From assembly GCA_014529385.2 (NCBI GenBank), contig CM043950.1, forward strand, positions 75,337,935-75,401,934: a stretch of 64,000 bases of DNA, written 5' to 3'. The notes beneath the pieces are model-generated. The model made no database searches. It was not told the DNA's origin and saw only the letters and a program-made list of their open reading frames with translations. Shown here piece after piece: positions 1 to 12,960 of the stretch (within the stretch, counting starts at the first letter, position 1; each line of letters starts with the position of its first letter). Made by a program: the position numbers and the translations under genes. This stretch comes from Adiantum capillus-veneris (lineage: Eukaryota > Streptophyta > Polypodiopsida > Polypodiales > Pteridaceae).

Positions 1-81
1 CATCGTGCATGCAATAAACAAAGAACTCCAGATTCTAGAACTTATTTGCATGTAAGAAACCTCCCCCTGTCTCTTATGTGA

Positions 82-84
<3 letters not shown>

Positions 85-132
<48 letters not shown>
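85..132. repeat. (TG)n microsatellite
   Basis: Uninterrupted TG dinucleotide tract of about 24 units. The open frames read through it on both strands are low-complexity Val-Cys or Thr-His runs and are not genes. Confidence 0.97.
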
Positions 133-137
<5 letters not shown>

Positions 138-328
138 CTGTGAATGTGCAACATGCTGAGGCGGTCCGGGACGGGCAACAAGAAGAGTGGCCTCTAAGCA
201 CTCTTCTAGGCTCCCATGCTGCTCAATTGGGTTGGGGCTGGAAAAAACAACAAACATACACACAAACCCGCAACCTAACCCTACACAAATTTGGGGCACC
301 ACCTAGTTTTGGATGCAAACTAGGACGC

Positions 329-330
<2 letters not shown>

Positions 331-360
<30 letters not shown>
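331..360. repeat. (AG)n microsatellite
   Basis: Fifteen AG dinucleotides in a row. A shorter GA-rich tract follows at about 418-440. Confidence 0.97.
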
Positions 361-362
<2 letters not shown>

Positions 363-3300
363 CGGGCTGCTTTGAAATGTATCGGCAATGATCAAACAAA
401 CAAAATTATATATGTAAGAAAGAGAGAGAAGGGGGAGGGGGTGCTTGTTGCATTAATACCTTCTTACAAATCTGTCATGACAAATCAAAGTGAGATTAGT
501 ATTTGTTCAACATAGCTTGAGTAAATTACACCACAACACATCACAAGAAAAGCCACCCCAATCACTGTCTTAAGGCCAGGGGAGTCCTCTCCACCCTGTC
601 GCCCTCTTACAGTATGTGGGATTTATGGCTAAATTGATGACAACGCCCAGAGACAAGCTATCAAGAACTTAAAAAAAAACACCAAGACACTTACATATCA
701 TTGTTGTCCATTACTTCATGTTGGAAGAAAGAAAAAGTATTCAAGCTTAGTCCAAATCCACCCTCCTTGATTCAGCAAATGTTGGGCTGACACTAGTAGG
801 AGAAATGATAGATTTCCTACTTTCAATTGAATGATCACTCTCTCTTACAATGGCATAGAGTTCCCTTGCTAATCACCCCTAATACAACACATGCATATGC
901 ATAGGACAATGAGCTTCCACTCAAGATCTCCTTCTAGAGAGGTTGAGTTTGGCTTCTCAAGCTATAGCATAGTGCTCTTGCTTATGGCTCCCCCCATTTG
1001 TGCTAGCTACACCGTCCTTTTATAGCAATTTTGAAGGCTAGGGTTACTCCTCTAACCATGGTTGGGTTAGATTTTCAGCACTTATCTAATTTCGTTTGCT
1101 TGGAATTATCAAGAAGTTGGTGTGGATAGATGAAGAAGAGAGAGAGGAGAGAAGTGGACGTGATAGGACTTTTCATAGTAGGTTAGTGTTTGTAAATTAG
1201 TAGAGTTAGTATTTTTATTGATTTACAAATAGAATTGGATATTTACAATGGGAGTATCCATGTAGGATACAAATAAGGAAGAAAAAACTCTTAATAGGTA
1301 AGAAAACATGGATTGCTTACAATGTTGATGCTCCAAGTGTCTTGAGTAGGGTCAATTTTGACGCTTGTTGACGGTCCACTAGCTTTGATGGTACATTTTT
1401 TCTCCACTCTTGACCTTCCTTGGAAGCGAAGGTAAGTGAACATGAGTAATCAATCACCATGATGCTGTCTTTCAAGAGAAGAGGCTGAATTTTGTGGTTT
1501 TTTTGATAGATATGGGTAATATGGATGAGGAAAAATGAGACTAGGTGGTCAATTTTGGAATGGAAGTGTGTGTAGGAGACATGAGTTCACCATGGTTTCT
1601 CTTATTCTTCAAGGTTGAGAAGAAGGTGAGTAGGGTGCAGAGAGGAGTGGTGAGAGAGGTAGGGATGATGAGTGGAGAAGTGTGTGTGAAAGAGGAAAAT
1701 GATAAAGTGGAAGAGGGAGCTGCATAGCATGGAAAAACTGGGGTCCACCAATAAAATCATAGCTCACAGCTCGTAGCTCAAAAAAATATGAAAAAATTTG
1801 AGGTAAAAGTTCAGCTCACAAGCTACAACTTTTGTTTGTATCACCTTTTCAAATTTGGGGAGCATGTGATCTTTAAAAATTCAGCAAAACCAACTATTTT
1901 TTCCACTGCACAAAGTCCTTGTGAGGTCCTTCTTTGGATGATTCTTTTGAATACCTCCAAGAGTGAGCCCCCCATAGTGCATGCATGCATGCCACACCCT
2001 TGAACTTATTTGGTAGGTCTATAATTGAAGATATTGTTGATATCATGATATAAGTGAATAGTACAACTAAGAAAATCAAATATTGAGGGGTCTAAAAAAA
2101 TATGTATATGTCAAATATAAATAATATAGGTGGAAAAAATATAAAGGGGTCAAAATAAATCTCTCTCATTATAAGTCTACCATAAAAAGATGAATATTTT
2201 TGGTGGTCTAATTCATGAGAGTAATAGAGCATAGATGTAGGAAGGAAAAAATGACAATAGTGAAAAAATATACACATAAATAAACTAGTTTTTTTGGATT
2301 TTTGTTGGGATGGAGTTACACCAAAAATAAGAGAAGCTTGCATGAAATTAGTTTTATATGGAATAATGAGTACGCAAAATGGTAAGAAAAAATATGGTAA
2401 TGTTGAGTCAATGTACATAGCATAAATAACACACCAGAGGTAGAAATATTTAAATAAATACATTAATAATTATTAAAAATCCTTTTATTTAGGCCCTATA
2501 TACAATGAAATATTTACACACAAATGGGCCATAATATACTTATATTTTTTATTTTTTTGGCTCAACTAGCCCAGTGACTAGCTAATTAAGGGTTTTTAAG
2601 AAGATATGGGAAAAGTCCCCTAACTCACACACACCTATATACAGTGAAATGGTAGGGATAGCCACAGTGTTTGGATGATTTTGGTAGGGTGGGTTAACTC
2701 ACTATGGCAATTACGAAGAGCCAAAAAACGGCTATCAATGCCTTTGATGACTGTATGGAAATTCATGTGATGTAGCCAACACCAAAAAAGACCTTGCTCC
2801 TTCTCAGCAAGGTTCTCCGCCACCACACCACATCCACATCCAGTAATGCCACCACCATCCTCAAGTGCAAAGATTGATGGGGATAAGGGCTATAGTTTTT
2901 TTTTTAAAAAAAAAGAGGAAACTCTCTCTCTCTCTCTACTAAAACAAATTTCCCTCAAAGGGTCACTGCCAACGCAAATCCTTTGAGGGAGTTTTTTTCA
3001 TAACACATTGAAGAGATTTAAAAAATAAAAATGAATCCACTTCACATTTAACACACACACACACGCACAATGTGGCACTTGCCTATAAGATTCTCTAGCA
3101 TAATTGACATCCTATATTCTACAAAACACGCTTCTTAGTTTCACTATATAGTGTATCCACCATGGGATATGGCCCTTATAAATTGTATGTGATACTAAAA
3201 ACCTAAAAAAGTGGTATACTGCCTTTTGTAAATATGGCCGTGAAGGTGCTATGGTGGTTTTTTGGCTTGGCAAACCTCACAGGAGGCCTCGCAGTCTCGG

Positions 3301-5559
3301 ATCCCTAGGGGGGCTTGCTCCACTCAGTAATCTTTGCACGCTACAGAGTGATGGCGGCCTTCCTCCTTCTATTTAAGAGGTGAGGGTGCACCCCTGCCCC
3401 TCACTTAGCTTTGTGTGAGTTTTTGCTTGCGTAAATTGTAAAGGACTGTGTATCTATTCTCTACTATACCGAAATATGGAGCTTGCAACGCAAACAACAC
3501 ATGTTGGCTACTTTGCTTCTTATCATGAGTTTCACTGCAAACCTATTTTTCAGGGCAATATAAGTGTTATGGTGTTGCTCTATGAGTTTGATGGTATGTC
3601 ACATTGTGTGGTTTTGACTGAGCGTAGTAGAACTTGTTTAAAGATGGTTGGTCGATAAGTACATGACATATGGTTGATGGTTTTTGTTGGCAAAGCTTTG
3701 ACCCCACTAGTGGGTTTCGATTTTCAATAAGCTCTACATAATACAATTTTGTGATTTTGATTATATGGGATCTTTAAAATTTGGGGTATGGCATATTAGT
3801 TGTTGCCGCTTAAACTCAATATAACTCTGATTCTTGGTAGCTCCACGTTTACTGTTCGCTGGTTTTTTTGAAAAAATTGGGGCTGCTGTCGCTTGGCTTG
3901 GCAAGGCAGTACTTTGTTGATAATTACCTGAGAAACTGATGGTACTTACTGCTCATAAAATATCTTACGGATTGACTTGGTACTGTTGCTTAAGCATGGT
4001 ATATTGATCATTGTTACATAAAGCCTAGTAAGGCCCACCGTTTGGGTTGGCTAAGTGAATATTGAGGTTTTTTGACCAACTGCGCACTGGTGTTGGATGT
4101 TTCTGCTAGGGTTTGTGGGAGATTTTTCCCCGGTTGCATATTGATGATGTACTTGTTTATTACTTGGTTTTTCGGATGAGGTAATACAATACAATATTAT
4201 TTGCATTCGTGGGCGGGTGTAGTTTCTTGTTTTCTATAGAAAACCTGTATAAGCATCTAGTCCTTTTTTTGGTTTTGACATTCGGAACTGGCTGGATACA
4301 ACTTGGTTCGCTAAGAGATTGGATTCCATATAAACATAAACTGTATCTGTTCTGAATAAACAAAAACAAGTTTAAACTACTAATGGAATTTTTTAGGCTT
4401 CTTTAATGGCTTCATATGATGGAGCCTCATTAATCTGGGAAAAAAAACTCCAAAAATTGTTTGATGGGGGGATAAGACACTTGGATTAGAAGGGGTTATG
4501 GCCTTCTAATCAGATAATATTATATTTATACTAAAGATTAACTTTGGGATAATTAAACATTTTTTAAATGGAACACATAAATAATTTGGACTAAGCTTGT
4601 AAAGTCTAAAAAAAGTTGTGAGATGTGCATGGATAACAACTAGTATAGTCCATTGATACCTGTAAAACACATCCAAGGCTAACATATCTGTTGTCTTGTT
4701 TGGATGGATGCAGGTAAGGACTCTATCTTATCTTGTAATGTTCTTTTGTCTTTTAGCAGTCGTCCAATACAGGATTACACATACACCTAGCGCAAGGGAA
4801 GTACTTTTGTTATCTGTACTGGAATGAGGTTTCATTCATACAAACATTGTACAAAAATAATTCTAAGACTCAATTGTTTTTATTCTTATCATTTCCCTTA
4901 TTTTGGAGCTAGCTGGTTTTTGAATGTAAAACTTCAGTTATGTTTTAATAATTTATGATAAAACAGCTACACACACATCGTAAACATAAGTTTTTTTCAT
5001 TTTTATGGAGAAACTTGGATGCTAGCTTTGGAAACTAATTCTGAAAATTAGTTCTAAGATGGACCCATAATCTATAATCCCTTGTTTGGTTGACTGGTGT
5101 TAGGTGGTCCTTCATAGACTATTTTTCTGGTCTTCTGCTCACGACTATTATAGTCTTTGACTTTGCCATTTTAAGGTTTGTAGGTCCAATCTACAGTAAC
5201 TAATCCTATGTATGTTTATATATTTCCTTTCAGGACCACAAAAGTTTTAGAATGACAGCCCGCATGAGTGTAAAACACAAGAATCATACAAAGATTCTTG
5301 AGGAGAGTAAGTTGTACCTTAAAGACCATAAACCAAAAAGTGCCCTAGCAGTTAGATCCTGACCTTTCTTTGCTAGGAAGGCCAAGGATTGTATTACTTA
5401 TTACAAAAAGTAGGCAGATTGAAATCGAGTCTTTTGGGGTAGACCATCAGATTTAGGTCTTACCCAACAAAGCTTTTTTAGCGCCTATTTTAAGTGAAAC
5501 CTGGATCTACCTGGCTAATCTCCTTGCCTCTACTGTCGAGGACTACAGACTCAAGATCC
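361..5559. other. stretch without recognisable genes
   Basis: AT-rich sequence with no open frame showing a recognisable domain. It holds short CT, CA and poly-A/T tracts, for example CT repeats near 2,921-2,938 and CA repeats near 3,051-3,065. A TATA-like TATTTAAG near 3,370 lies within a more GC-rich patch at 3,250-3,430 that could be an old LTR or promoter remnant, but no partner LTR is visible. Probably decayed intergenic or transposon DNA. Confidence 0.6.
2951..2990. repeat. short perfect inverted repeat (hairpin)
   Basis: TCCCTCAAAGG at 2,951-2,961 is the exact reverse complement of CCTTTGAGGGA at 2,980-2,990, with an 18-bp loop, followed by a T run. It resembles a bacterial terminator, but in a plant nuclear context it is more likely the core or end of a small MITE. 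Confidence 0.6.
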
Positions 5560-6435
5560 TAAAAGGTGAAAAATTCCTTGACAAAGGGAACTCATAAAAG
5601 CCCCCTTCAACCTCAATCTCACTGATCATTTCTGATTGCCCTTCCAATACTGGTATCTACATCCGTACAAAGGATAACATGGAGTTTGCCAAAAGCAACC
5701 CGGATTTCTACACATAATCCATTTGGAATGTTTTTTGGCCCTATGTTAAATGTACCTACAAATTTCTTGACCCTAAAGCCTCTTGCAAATCCAACATTAT
5801 GTGGTTTGATCATGCCATTTGGTATATTCTCAACCATCATGACCTTCTCTTCCCTGAAAAACCCATGGACTTTCACCTCTACCTTATTTGCTCCTGGTTG
5901 GATGGCCAAGCAAAACAGATATTAATTGCCCAGATTGCCTTTAAAATATTTTGTGGACTTATGCTGGATATCTTGAAGGAACTAAAATGTGATGAACCCG
6001 GGATCTATCTAACCACTTATGCTAGTTACAAAGGTGTAAAGATCATCACCAACTTACTCAAGCCATGTATCCATGAGGATAATTGTCCTTCTCTGAAAGG
6101 ACCCAATTCTCCTACTACTCCCAACTCTTTCACTTCTTTTTTGACACCTAGCTCTGATTCTAATCAAGGGAATTCTTGTAGCTACACTAGGGGAAGAGGC
6201 AAAAACTTCCCAATCACGAACAATCTAGAAATGTAATCCTTGATGAACATGCAAGTTGCTACGAGCATTGTGGAAGAATATTTCTCAACAAAAAAGCCCC
6301 AAACCAAGACTTTATCTACGTACACTGTCTCTTGTATAATGTACTTCAGGATTGGATACAACCTAAAGCACTTTTTGTGAGTGCTTTGACCTACATTGCA
6401 TTCATAAATTACTCGATAATGTACTTATTGGTTGG

Positions 6436-7344
6436 ATGTATCAACAACCCATTAAAAACTTGGTCTACAGTAATGATTTTCTTTGGCATGAATCGATTCC
6501 CAAATGTACATGCTGTCAGTTTATCACATTTTGCAAAAACTTTGATACATATTGTATGTATGTTTGTACTTGTGATCTTAGCATCATTGAAAACATCAAA
6601 ATACAAAGAATCTTGGCCAATGAGCTCAATCACATACCTAACTTTCCCAAAAACCCATATCTCACTCTATTAGCTTTACTTAGCTGCTTAATTGACCTTG
6701 TCAATTCTCTCCAATTGGATAAAACAATCGTACTAGACTTAACAAGAGTTGTGGAAGAATGTTTTTTAGAAGGTGATCTTGGCCTTAAAAATGTACTAGC
6801 AAAGGTTAGTAAAATTACTTTTTCCAATGCTAAAAAGAAGAGTGTTTTCTACGTATCCCTTTCCAAAAAAACTAGATGGATAAAAAAGACATACTCCTTA
6901 CACCCCTTACACTTCAATGAAGAGAAGCTATGTCTTTACATATCATTGTTACTTGATAACTATACTATCCTCTCTAGAGGACAATGTTTTAACCAAAGCT
7001 TGCGCATCCCCATGGGGTTCTCCTGCCCTCCACTTATGTGTAATATATACCTTGCCTTCTTTGATTACAGATGGTTCCTCAAAGCCATGGAAAGTGAAAA
7101 TAACAAACTGATTTTACTATTTGGACACACTTACCAATATATGGATGACTTACTAAGCATCAACAACAAGGCCTTCTTAAATGAAATCTGCCATATATAT
7201 CCTAACTGCCTAGAAATTGAACCAACTTCTTTACAACAGTTCGTAACACCTAATGGAGTTTTCTGCACTTCAGTACAATTACTTAGCTTTTCTATTTCCC
7301 TTCATGTACCTTGTGTAGGAGGATATGACACAAAATTTGTTTGA
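6436..7344 (+). pseudogene. Penelope-like reverse transcriptase fragment
   Basis: This open frame of 302 codons carries RT palm motifs. IPMGFSCPPLMCNIYL is the PMG/S-x-x-PLLANI motif before the catalytic box, and YMDDLLSINN is the catalytic Y-x-D-D box. It is followed by an IYPNCLEIEP segment matching the 'YP-x-x-LEI' block typical of Penelope-like RTs. An upstream CDLSIIENIKIQRIL block fits the 'GDL-x-II-x-N-x-KL' segment of the same family. LINE RTs normally have F/Y-ADD, so Penelope-like is preferred over LINE. After the stop near 7,342 the next bases still read as RT-like (KRD, then NNNRPNKEALS), so the stop is probably a lesion. Intact retrotransposition is very unlikely. Confidence 0.65.
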
Positions 7345-7516
7345 AAAAGAGATCTTCTTAAACTGCCACCTTTTGAGTTCATTAAGAGGAATAATAACAG
7401 GCCCAACAAGGAAGCTCTTAGCACTTGTATCAGCCTTCTTTACATGATTATCTACTCTTCATCCAATTATCTCCTTCCCTGGTGGATATTTAGGTACTAA
7501 TAAAAAAAGTATTGCC

Positions 7517-8863
7517 TTAACACTAGAATGGTAACAGGACACTTTTATGTCCTTGGACACTTTTGTGTCCTGTTAAGTGACCATTTTGCTTGAATTATTT
7601 GAAGAGTATTAAAATGAATTTCTAGGTGCTATATATCCACAAAGTTGCCTTATGAGTTGAAAAAAACTTAGCATTTTTTTTTGAGTATCGATCTCACCAT
7701 TAACCTTACTCTTGCACAACATTTTTGAACCTAAACTGTGTGAAACAACGGGTCCTGTTTTTGGCTTTTTTTTCAACTTTTGGCAACTATACCACTCTAA
7801 ACTTCATGTTTGTGAGGTTTAGATGGCTAGAGGTTAGGCCTTCATAGTTCTCAACATGTTTTGATGCTTGTAGGGAGAGCTAAGTGTTAAAATTGAAAGT
7901 TATGACCAATTTACAAGAATTGCATAATCCTGTTTTTTGGCCAAAATTAGCACTTTTATGATTTTTTTGATGGCTTTCTTGATATCCAAATTCAATTTTG
8001 ATTGTGTAAGTGTAATGTATAACATAAAGCTAATCTTCCTTGAGTTTTGGGGGACCTAATATGCTATATAGCATAGTATATGATGATGGTTGAGTTTTTT
8101 GATTGCTGAAGAATACGATACATTTTAGAGTAGCAAGTATAACTTTCTCAATATTGCTAGTTTCTTAGGCCAATTGTGTGTATTTTGTAGGTAGTAACCA
8201 TATCTAATCATAGACTACAAACTTGGCTAGATATTGAATAGTTTCTATGGGTTTCTAGAGGTCATAATGATAAACCCAGTTTTTTCATGCTTGCTGTATT
8301 TAGCACTTTATCATTGCCCCCAAGGTTCCAATTGTAAGAGATCCATTATCCTTTTGACATGCTCCATGGCTCCTTTTTAATCCAGAGGCCTAAAGGGAAC
8401 TAAGAAAACATGTATATAGTATCTTTATCGAGCGTGGCTATAGAAACTTTGATGATAGGTCCGCAGAATGGCAAAAATGCAACTTTTTTGTACCTATGTG
8501 TTTTGCCCAAAAAAAAATAGTGAGGTAAAAGCAACCATATGTTTTGGTCACCAACCCATTGAAGTAAACGGGGCATTTTATCTGATGTCCTACAAAAATC
8601 TCCACTCTTATTTATATGCAATCAACCGTAAGAAATTGTTGTTTTGGGCAAAATGCACTGGTCCATCAACTTTTGAGGCTTGTAGTGACCAAGGGATGAG
8701 AAAAATTACAAGTTTCTCATTTTTTCCATATGTAGTAGTTATTGAACTATAAGCTCATGAAAGGATTTTTCAAAATGAGTGGATCTACTATGGTGTTGGA
8801 ATTTTTTCCCAAAACCCTGAAAGGACACTTTTATGTCCTGTTAGGTTACCATTCTAGTGTTAA
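7517..8863. mobile_element. non-autonomous piggyBac-like element with TTAA duplications
   Basis: TTAA at 7,517-7,520 and TTAA at 8,860-8,863 flank a 1,339-bp insertion. Its ends begin CACTAGAATGGTAAC on the left, with the exact 15-bp inverse on the right. Just inside each end is the subterminal element GGACACTTTTATGTCC, which is nearly self-complementary, and the left end has a second diverged copy. TTAA target sites and CACTAGAA-like termini are hallmarks of the piggyBac superfamily. The interior shows no transposase, only short frames without domains, so it would need a transposase in trans. It interrupts the Penelope-like RT, whose coding resumes just beyond the right TTAA. Confidence 0.8.
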
Positions 8864-8990
8864 TGGCTTTAGTAGAAACAAAATAATCAATAAAATTCTA
8901 CAATCTTTTACCCAACATGACTGGCCTAGGTTACACTTTAACCATAGAATTCTCATTTCTCTAATAAGGTAGTATGCCCATTCACAATGG

Positions 8991-10856
8991 ACCTACTATC
9001 GACTCATCGGGTTTGGTGCCTGGGACATGGGGTGGTTGGACGAGAGCCTCTGAATGTCTTTGAGTACGAAGCAGCCTAGGTGGTCTCTAGTGATTGGACT
9101 CTAGTAGAGTTAGAGTGTGGGTTGTCCTATGAAAAGGGCTATAAATTGCATCGTATGCTTCTCCAAGTGTTACAGTTTTTAGTTCTCTTTGTGTTGTTGG
9201 GATGACACTGACTCTCCAAAAGGTCACAGGAAGCACATAAGCCACTATGTAGTAGCTAGCTCTCCACTGTTATAGTTTTGTGTTTCAACTAGCTATTGAA
9301 ACAGAGTGGCTTGCCTCAACTATATAGAGTCCCACAACCACTCCCTCCCAAAAACCTAACAAGAACTCAGGTGTGAGACCCTCCTCCTACCAATGAAATG
9401 TTGTAGGCAGGACGAGCCTCTCTCCATGTGGCTAGTATGTGTTGCCCCAGTCGAACAGTGTACTGAAAGAAAGGGATCCTAGAGTGATCTGGTGAAGAGA
9501 AGGGGTCTCTCCAAAGACACTCTCTAGGGTTCCAGTGCACTCGTGCTGGAGGACAGCTCTCCCAAGCCCAAAGCCGCCAGTGGCCCGCCTCAAGATCTGC
9601 ATGGTCAAGATCTATGACACAAGTCCTCCCACAAATGTCCATTGCACGTATCCTCTGAAACAACACTCTTCTACTTGTGGAGCATCTAGTGAGACTCGGT
9701 GTAGGCGACCCTCTCCTTGGATCTCAAAGAACATGGGGGGTACAGACTCTCAGCAAACACGAATTGTGATGAGGACCACCAGTTACGTGAAGACCCCCAT
9801 CCATCTTGAAGCTGTTGTCTCTAGAGGGGTGAGCCGCTCAGCTGGTAAAGAATCTGTAATGTCCTGGCACATGCTCGCACCCCTCTCATGCCTCATAGTT
9901 AGATGCTTTGTGCCTCCTCAGGCAACCCTAAAAACTAAAGACAGTCTTCGAGAGTGCGGGTGGGGTCCTCTGCCATGGGACCCCAAGAAACATGAGCCTA
10001 CTACCAAACAGGTGGCCTTTCTAAGTACGAATCATGGGGTTCGAGACAAGGGGCTCCGGGCCACTTCTTAGCTTCTCCGAAGGCCAAAGCAAGCTCGCAG
10101 CAAACCGATCTTCGAATTTCTTGCTCATACCAACTCTGCGCATCTTTGTGAAGATCAGCATGACATGAAATGTTTCGGGGTTTCCAGCGGTTTAGGGTCC
10201 AGGTTTTTGAAATGTTTCATTTCGGAGCTCAAAGAAATCTAAACATCGGTTTCATTTTACATGTCTATACCTATAATTAGACATCGAATATACATACAAA
10301 ATTCACATGTCAAGACGTGTGAAATACCAAAACTTAGATGTGAGACTTGAGTCATGAGTGAACAAGGTAACAATTTTTTGAGGTGGCCTTTGTAAATTGC
10401 TTAAAAAATTCCCAAACGGGTGGTTTGGGGTCAATTGGTCAAAAGGGGGCGAAAAAAAAATCAACTCGTTTCACCCGTTCTGCTGAAATGTTTCAACTGT
10501 TTCACCATTTCGGGGTTTTGGAGGGCCAAAATGTGTTTTTATGTCACTATGGCACAGATGGAAGGGCTCCAAGGGCCTCCAGCATGAGGCACTCCAGCTC
10601 GAAGACGTTGAAGCAACAACTCCTTCGAGGGCTCCTCCCCTAGAAGCAATCCTCTGACAACAAACTTCCCAAGAAGGGCTCTGCTTTGCTGTGATGTGTC
10701 AATAATGATATGATCCCCAACCCCCCCTAAGAACATGGTTAGGTGATGACCTGCCAGGCTACTTTGGCTCGGCGAGCTGGATGTCGCACCTTGACCAAAG
10801 AAAATTTATGCTCAGCCTCTCTAACTAGCTGATACACGAACTCAAGAAGATCCAAC
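8991..10856. other. stretch without recognisable genes
   Basis: Moderately GC-rich between 9,360 and 10,080, with open frames of about 100 and 178 codons on opposite strands. Neither shows a domain, and their composition looks like chance reading of a non-coding repeat. A tRNA-like A box at 9,837 is listed separately. The 10,130-10,520 part repeats TGAAATGTTTC-like words and is probably an old repeat. Confidence 0.5.
9825..9900 (+). repeat. possible tRNA-derived SINE head
   Basis: GCTCAGCTGGTAAAG at about 9,836-9,850 closely matches a Pol III A box as in tRNA genes. A weak B-box-like GCTCGCACCC lies about 40 bp later. No cloverleaf folds convincingly, so this is more likely the head of a tRNA-derived SINE than a tRNA gene. 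Confidence 0.3.
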
Positions 10857-10899
10857 AAGACATGATGTACCACATAGTAGCCAACAACACCTGGTTGGC

Positions 10900-11290
10900 C
10901 CTACAACTCCTCGGGTGCTAGCTAGGCAGATGGAACGCCCTAATGCTCACCTTGAAAACCGCATCCTTGATCAAGAGAAGCTTCAACTAGACAAAGAAGA
11001 CATTATCAACTATTATGCAGCACCGACAAAGCAACATCGACGTACCTTCAACAAGGGACTTAAGGCAAAAGGTCTCAAGAAAGGTATGTTGGTCCTAAGG
11101 TATGATAACAGGTTTGACACTACGAAGGATAAGAAGTTGTCATCCAGATGGGAGCGGCCATTCGTCATTAGAAAGCACTAAAACAATGGCGATTACCAAT
11201 TGATGGATGCAAATGGTAGGCTCCACAAAACACGTGACAATGGATGGAGAGCAATATTTTTTGAGGTTTGATCAATCACCTATGATGGAT
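10900..11290 (+). pseudogene. Ty3/gypsy integrase C-terminal fragment
   Basis: The frame contains the KKGMLVLRYDNRFD block and the W-E-x-P-F-V-I segment, typical of the integrase C-terminal chromodomain-like region of plant Ty3/gypsy elements. After an in-frame stop at about 11,179 the same frame continues with an NGDYQLMDANGRLHKTR-like block and NGWR, the usual end of pol. Integrase catalytic core and RT are absent upstream, so only the 3' end of the element survives. A purine-rich GAGGGAGGGAGA at 11,298-11,309 may be its polypurine tract. Confidence 0.65.
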
Positions 11291-11954
11291 ATTCCTGAGG
11301 GAGGGAGACTCCTCCACCTTAACTGAATAAGAATCAAGTATAGAGCTAGAGACATAAATGCCTATAGGTTCAGGGGGGAGGGCTAATGAGGGCCACTTTT
11401 CAAATTTTGGACCACCTCTCTCTTGGTATGCACCTGCTGGCAAGGCTTCAAGGCTTCACGGAGGAGGAGGGACCTGATGCATTAATTCTGTGTTTATATT
11501 TTGTACATAGCTATGGTTTTGACATATTTGGATCTTGAAAATAAGGAGAGGTAAAAACAAACCCTATGAAAAAGAAAAAGATCATTGGATGTTGATTCTA
11601 CCCGACAATCACTACAGGTGAAGAATAAAAGTCAATAGTGAAAGGAGGGAGAATCTTAAGCATTATGGAGTTGAAGTCAGCATAATTTTATCAAATTCAA
11701 GCATAATGCACTTGTGGACACAAGGCTTTCACATGGAGTCAAGAAGGGACTACCTAAAAGACTTTTGGAAGGGAAAAGATAGACACGTATGTTTTGTGGG
11801 TTTTTTCTCTATTTTGTTAATTCCGAATTGGAAAATTATTGCCTGATGTCATATGTGCTGCACAGACATGTTTATGCAGGATCGATGTATTTGAGACATC
11901 ATCTTCACATGCTATGTGGCAATTCAGTGGGCACACTAATCCAGTTAGCCAATA

Positions 11955-12960
11955 GCTATCATACTTCTTAATTTTGAGAATGCTTATGATAGGGTTAACT
12001 GGGGTTTGTGAGGCACTATGCAATGGGTTCCCCATTTCAATGCATTACAGAAGTTGTTGCGTTACATGGTATGGCTGTCGGTGCTGTCACAATTAGAGAT
12101 CACATTGGGCAAAGAATTGATTTGTCGTGCTTTGTCCGGTAGGGATGCCCCTTGGCAACCTGGTTTTTGTTCTTTGCTGAGGCCATGTCACGATGGAAGA
12201 CTCCACAATTGCGAGGCCTAGCTATGCCATTAGATGAATAACCACATTTGTTGGATCAGGAGTATGCAGATGACACTTTGCTTTTTGCATGTCATGACAC
12301 ACACTCTTTGGACAGTTTAGGAGATGCTCTAGCTACCTTTTGTTTGGCTAGTGGTGCACTCATCAATTGGCACAAGTCTTTTGGTTTTCTTGTAGGAGTT
12401 GATGTGAGGACTGCCACTGGGGTGTGCAGGAGAATTTCACATGGTTGCCGAGAGGACAGACTCGCAAATACTTGGGTTTTCACGGTGGCATTGATGTGTC
12501 TGTTGAACAGTAATTTGAGCGTGTTTTACAGTCTACTACGAGGAAGAATTGCCATTGGTCTTTCTTGCATTTGTCTTCGGCTGACATAACTCTTGTGAAC
12601 CAGGTCCTCCTTGCTCCAGCCTCTTGCACAACTCCACTTCGAAGTTATGGCACGTCTGTATCACCTAGTGCACTGCCATGAGTTTATTGGGACACAATTA
12701 GCTTGTCTTGAGAGGAGGGAGACTGGGGGATTACAGATCCAACGATGCAGAGCAGGGCATTGTTCGGTTGGTGGGCGTTTTATCACCTCTCTGTGGCGAC
12801 CCGATGTGCGTGTTCGGCAGAGACTGTCCATCATGGCTATCTCATCTGATTGGCTTCTCAGCGGCTGGATGTCCATTGGTAGTCTGTTTGAGTAGTGGGC
12901 TCTTTGGGCAGACGCCCTTCTGTTGACCCTGTTTCCACTGCAGAGGAGGCATCACTTTGG
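11955..12960 (+). pseudogene. LINE-1-type reverse transcriptase fragment
   Basis: Broken frames carry, in order: an LINFENAYDRVNWGF block (RT motif 'DF-x-KAYD-x-V-x-W'), GCPLATWFLFFAEAMSRW ('GCPLAP-x-LF'), then EYADDTLLF (the catalytic ADD box), and finally GDWGITDP-x-MQSRALFGWW, which matches the conserved GGxG/NRALL block after the RT. Several frameshifts and stops separate them. The family is the non-LTR L1 clade common in plants. Endonuclease and RNase H parts are not visible, so this is a 5'-truncated dead copy. Confidence 0.7.

Larger units (their letters stand above)
5560..8990 (+). mobile_element. degraded Penelope-like retroelement, split by a DNA transposon
   Basis: The centre of this region encodes a Penelope-like reverse transcriptase (separate entry). 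Upstream (5,640-6,240), broken frames encode a protein I cannot place, including a 145-codon open frame at 5,799-6,236; it may be the N-terminal part of the same element. Downstream coding resembling the RT C-terminal portion is cut at 7,516 by a TTAA-flanked insertion. It resumes at 8,864 with a short segment beginning G-F-S-R, a pattern common after the thumb of Penelope-type RTs. No GIY-YIG endonuclease was recognised. The outer boundaries are estimates. Confidence 0.55.

Noticed and set aside
42-391. Overlapping ORFs across the TG repeat
   Set aside because: Dominated by dinucleotide repeats on both strands.
2951-2999. Hairpin plus T run as an intrinsic terminator
   Set aside because: Bacterial-type terminators have no role in plant nuclear DNA and no gene ends here.
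9367-10071. ORFs of 99 and 178 codons on opposite strands
   Set aside because: Overlap each other, lack motifs, and lie in repeat-like DNA with a tRNA-like A box.
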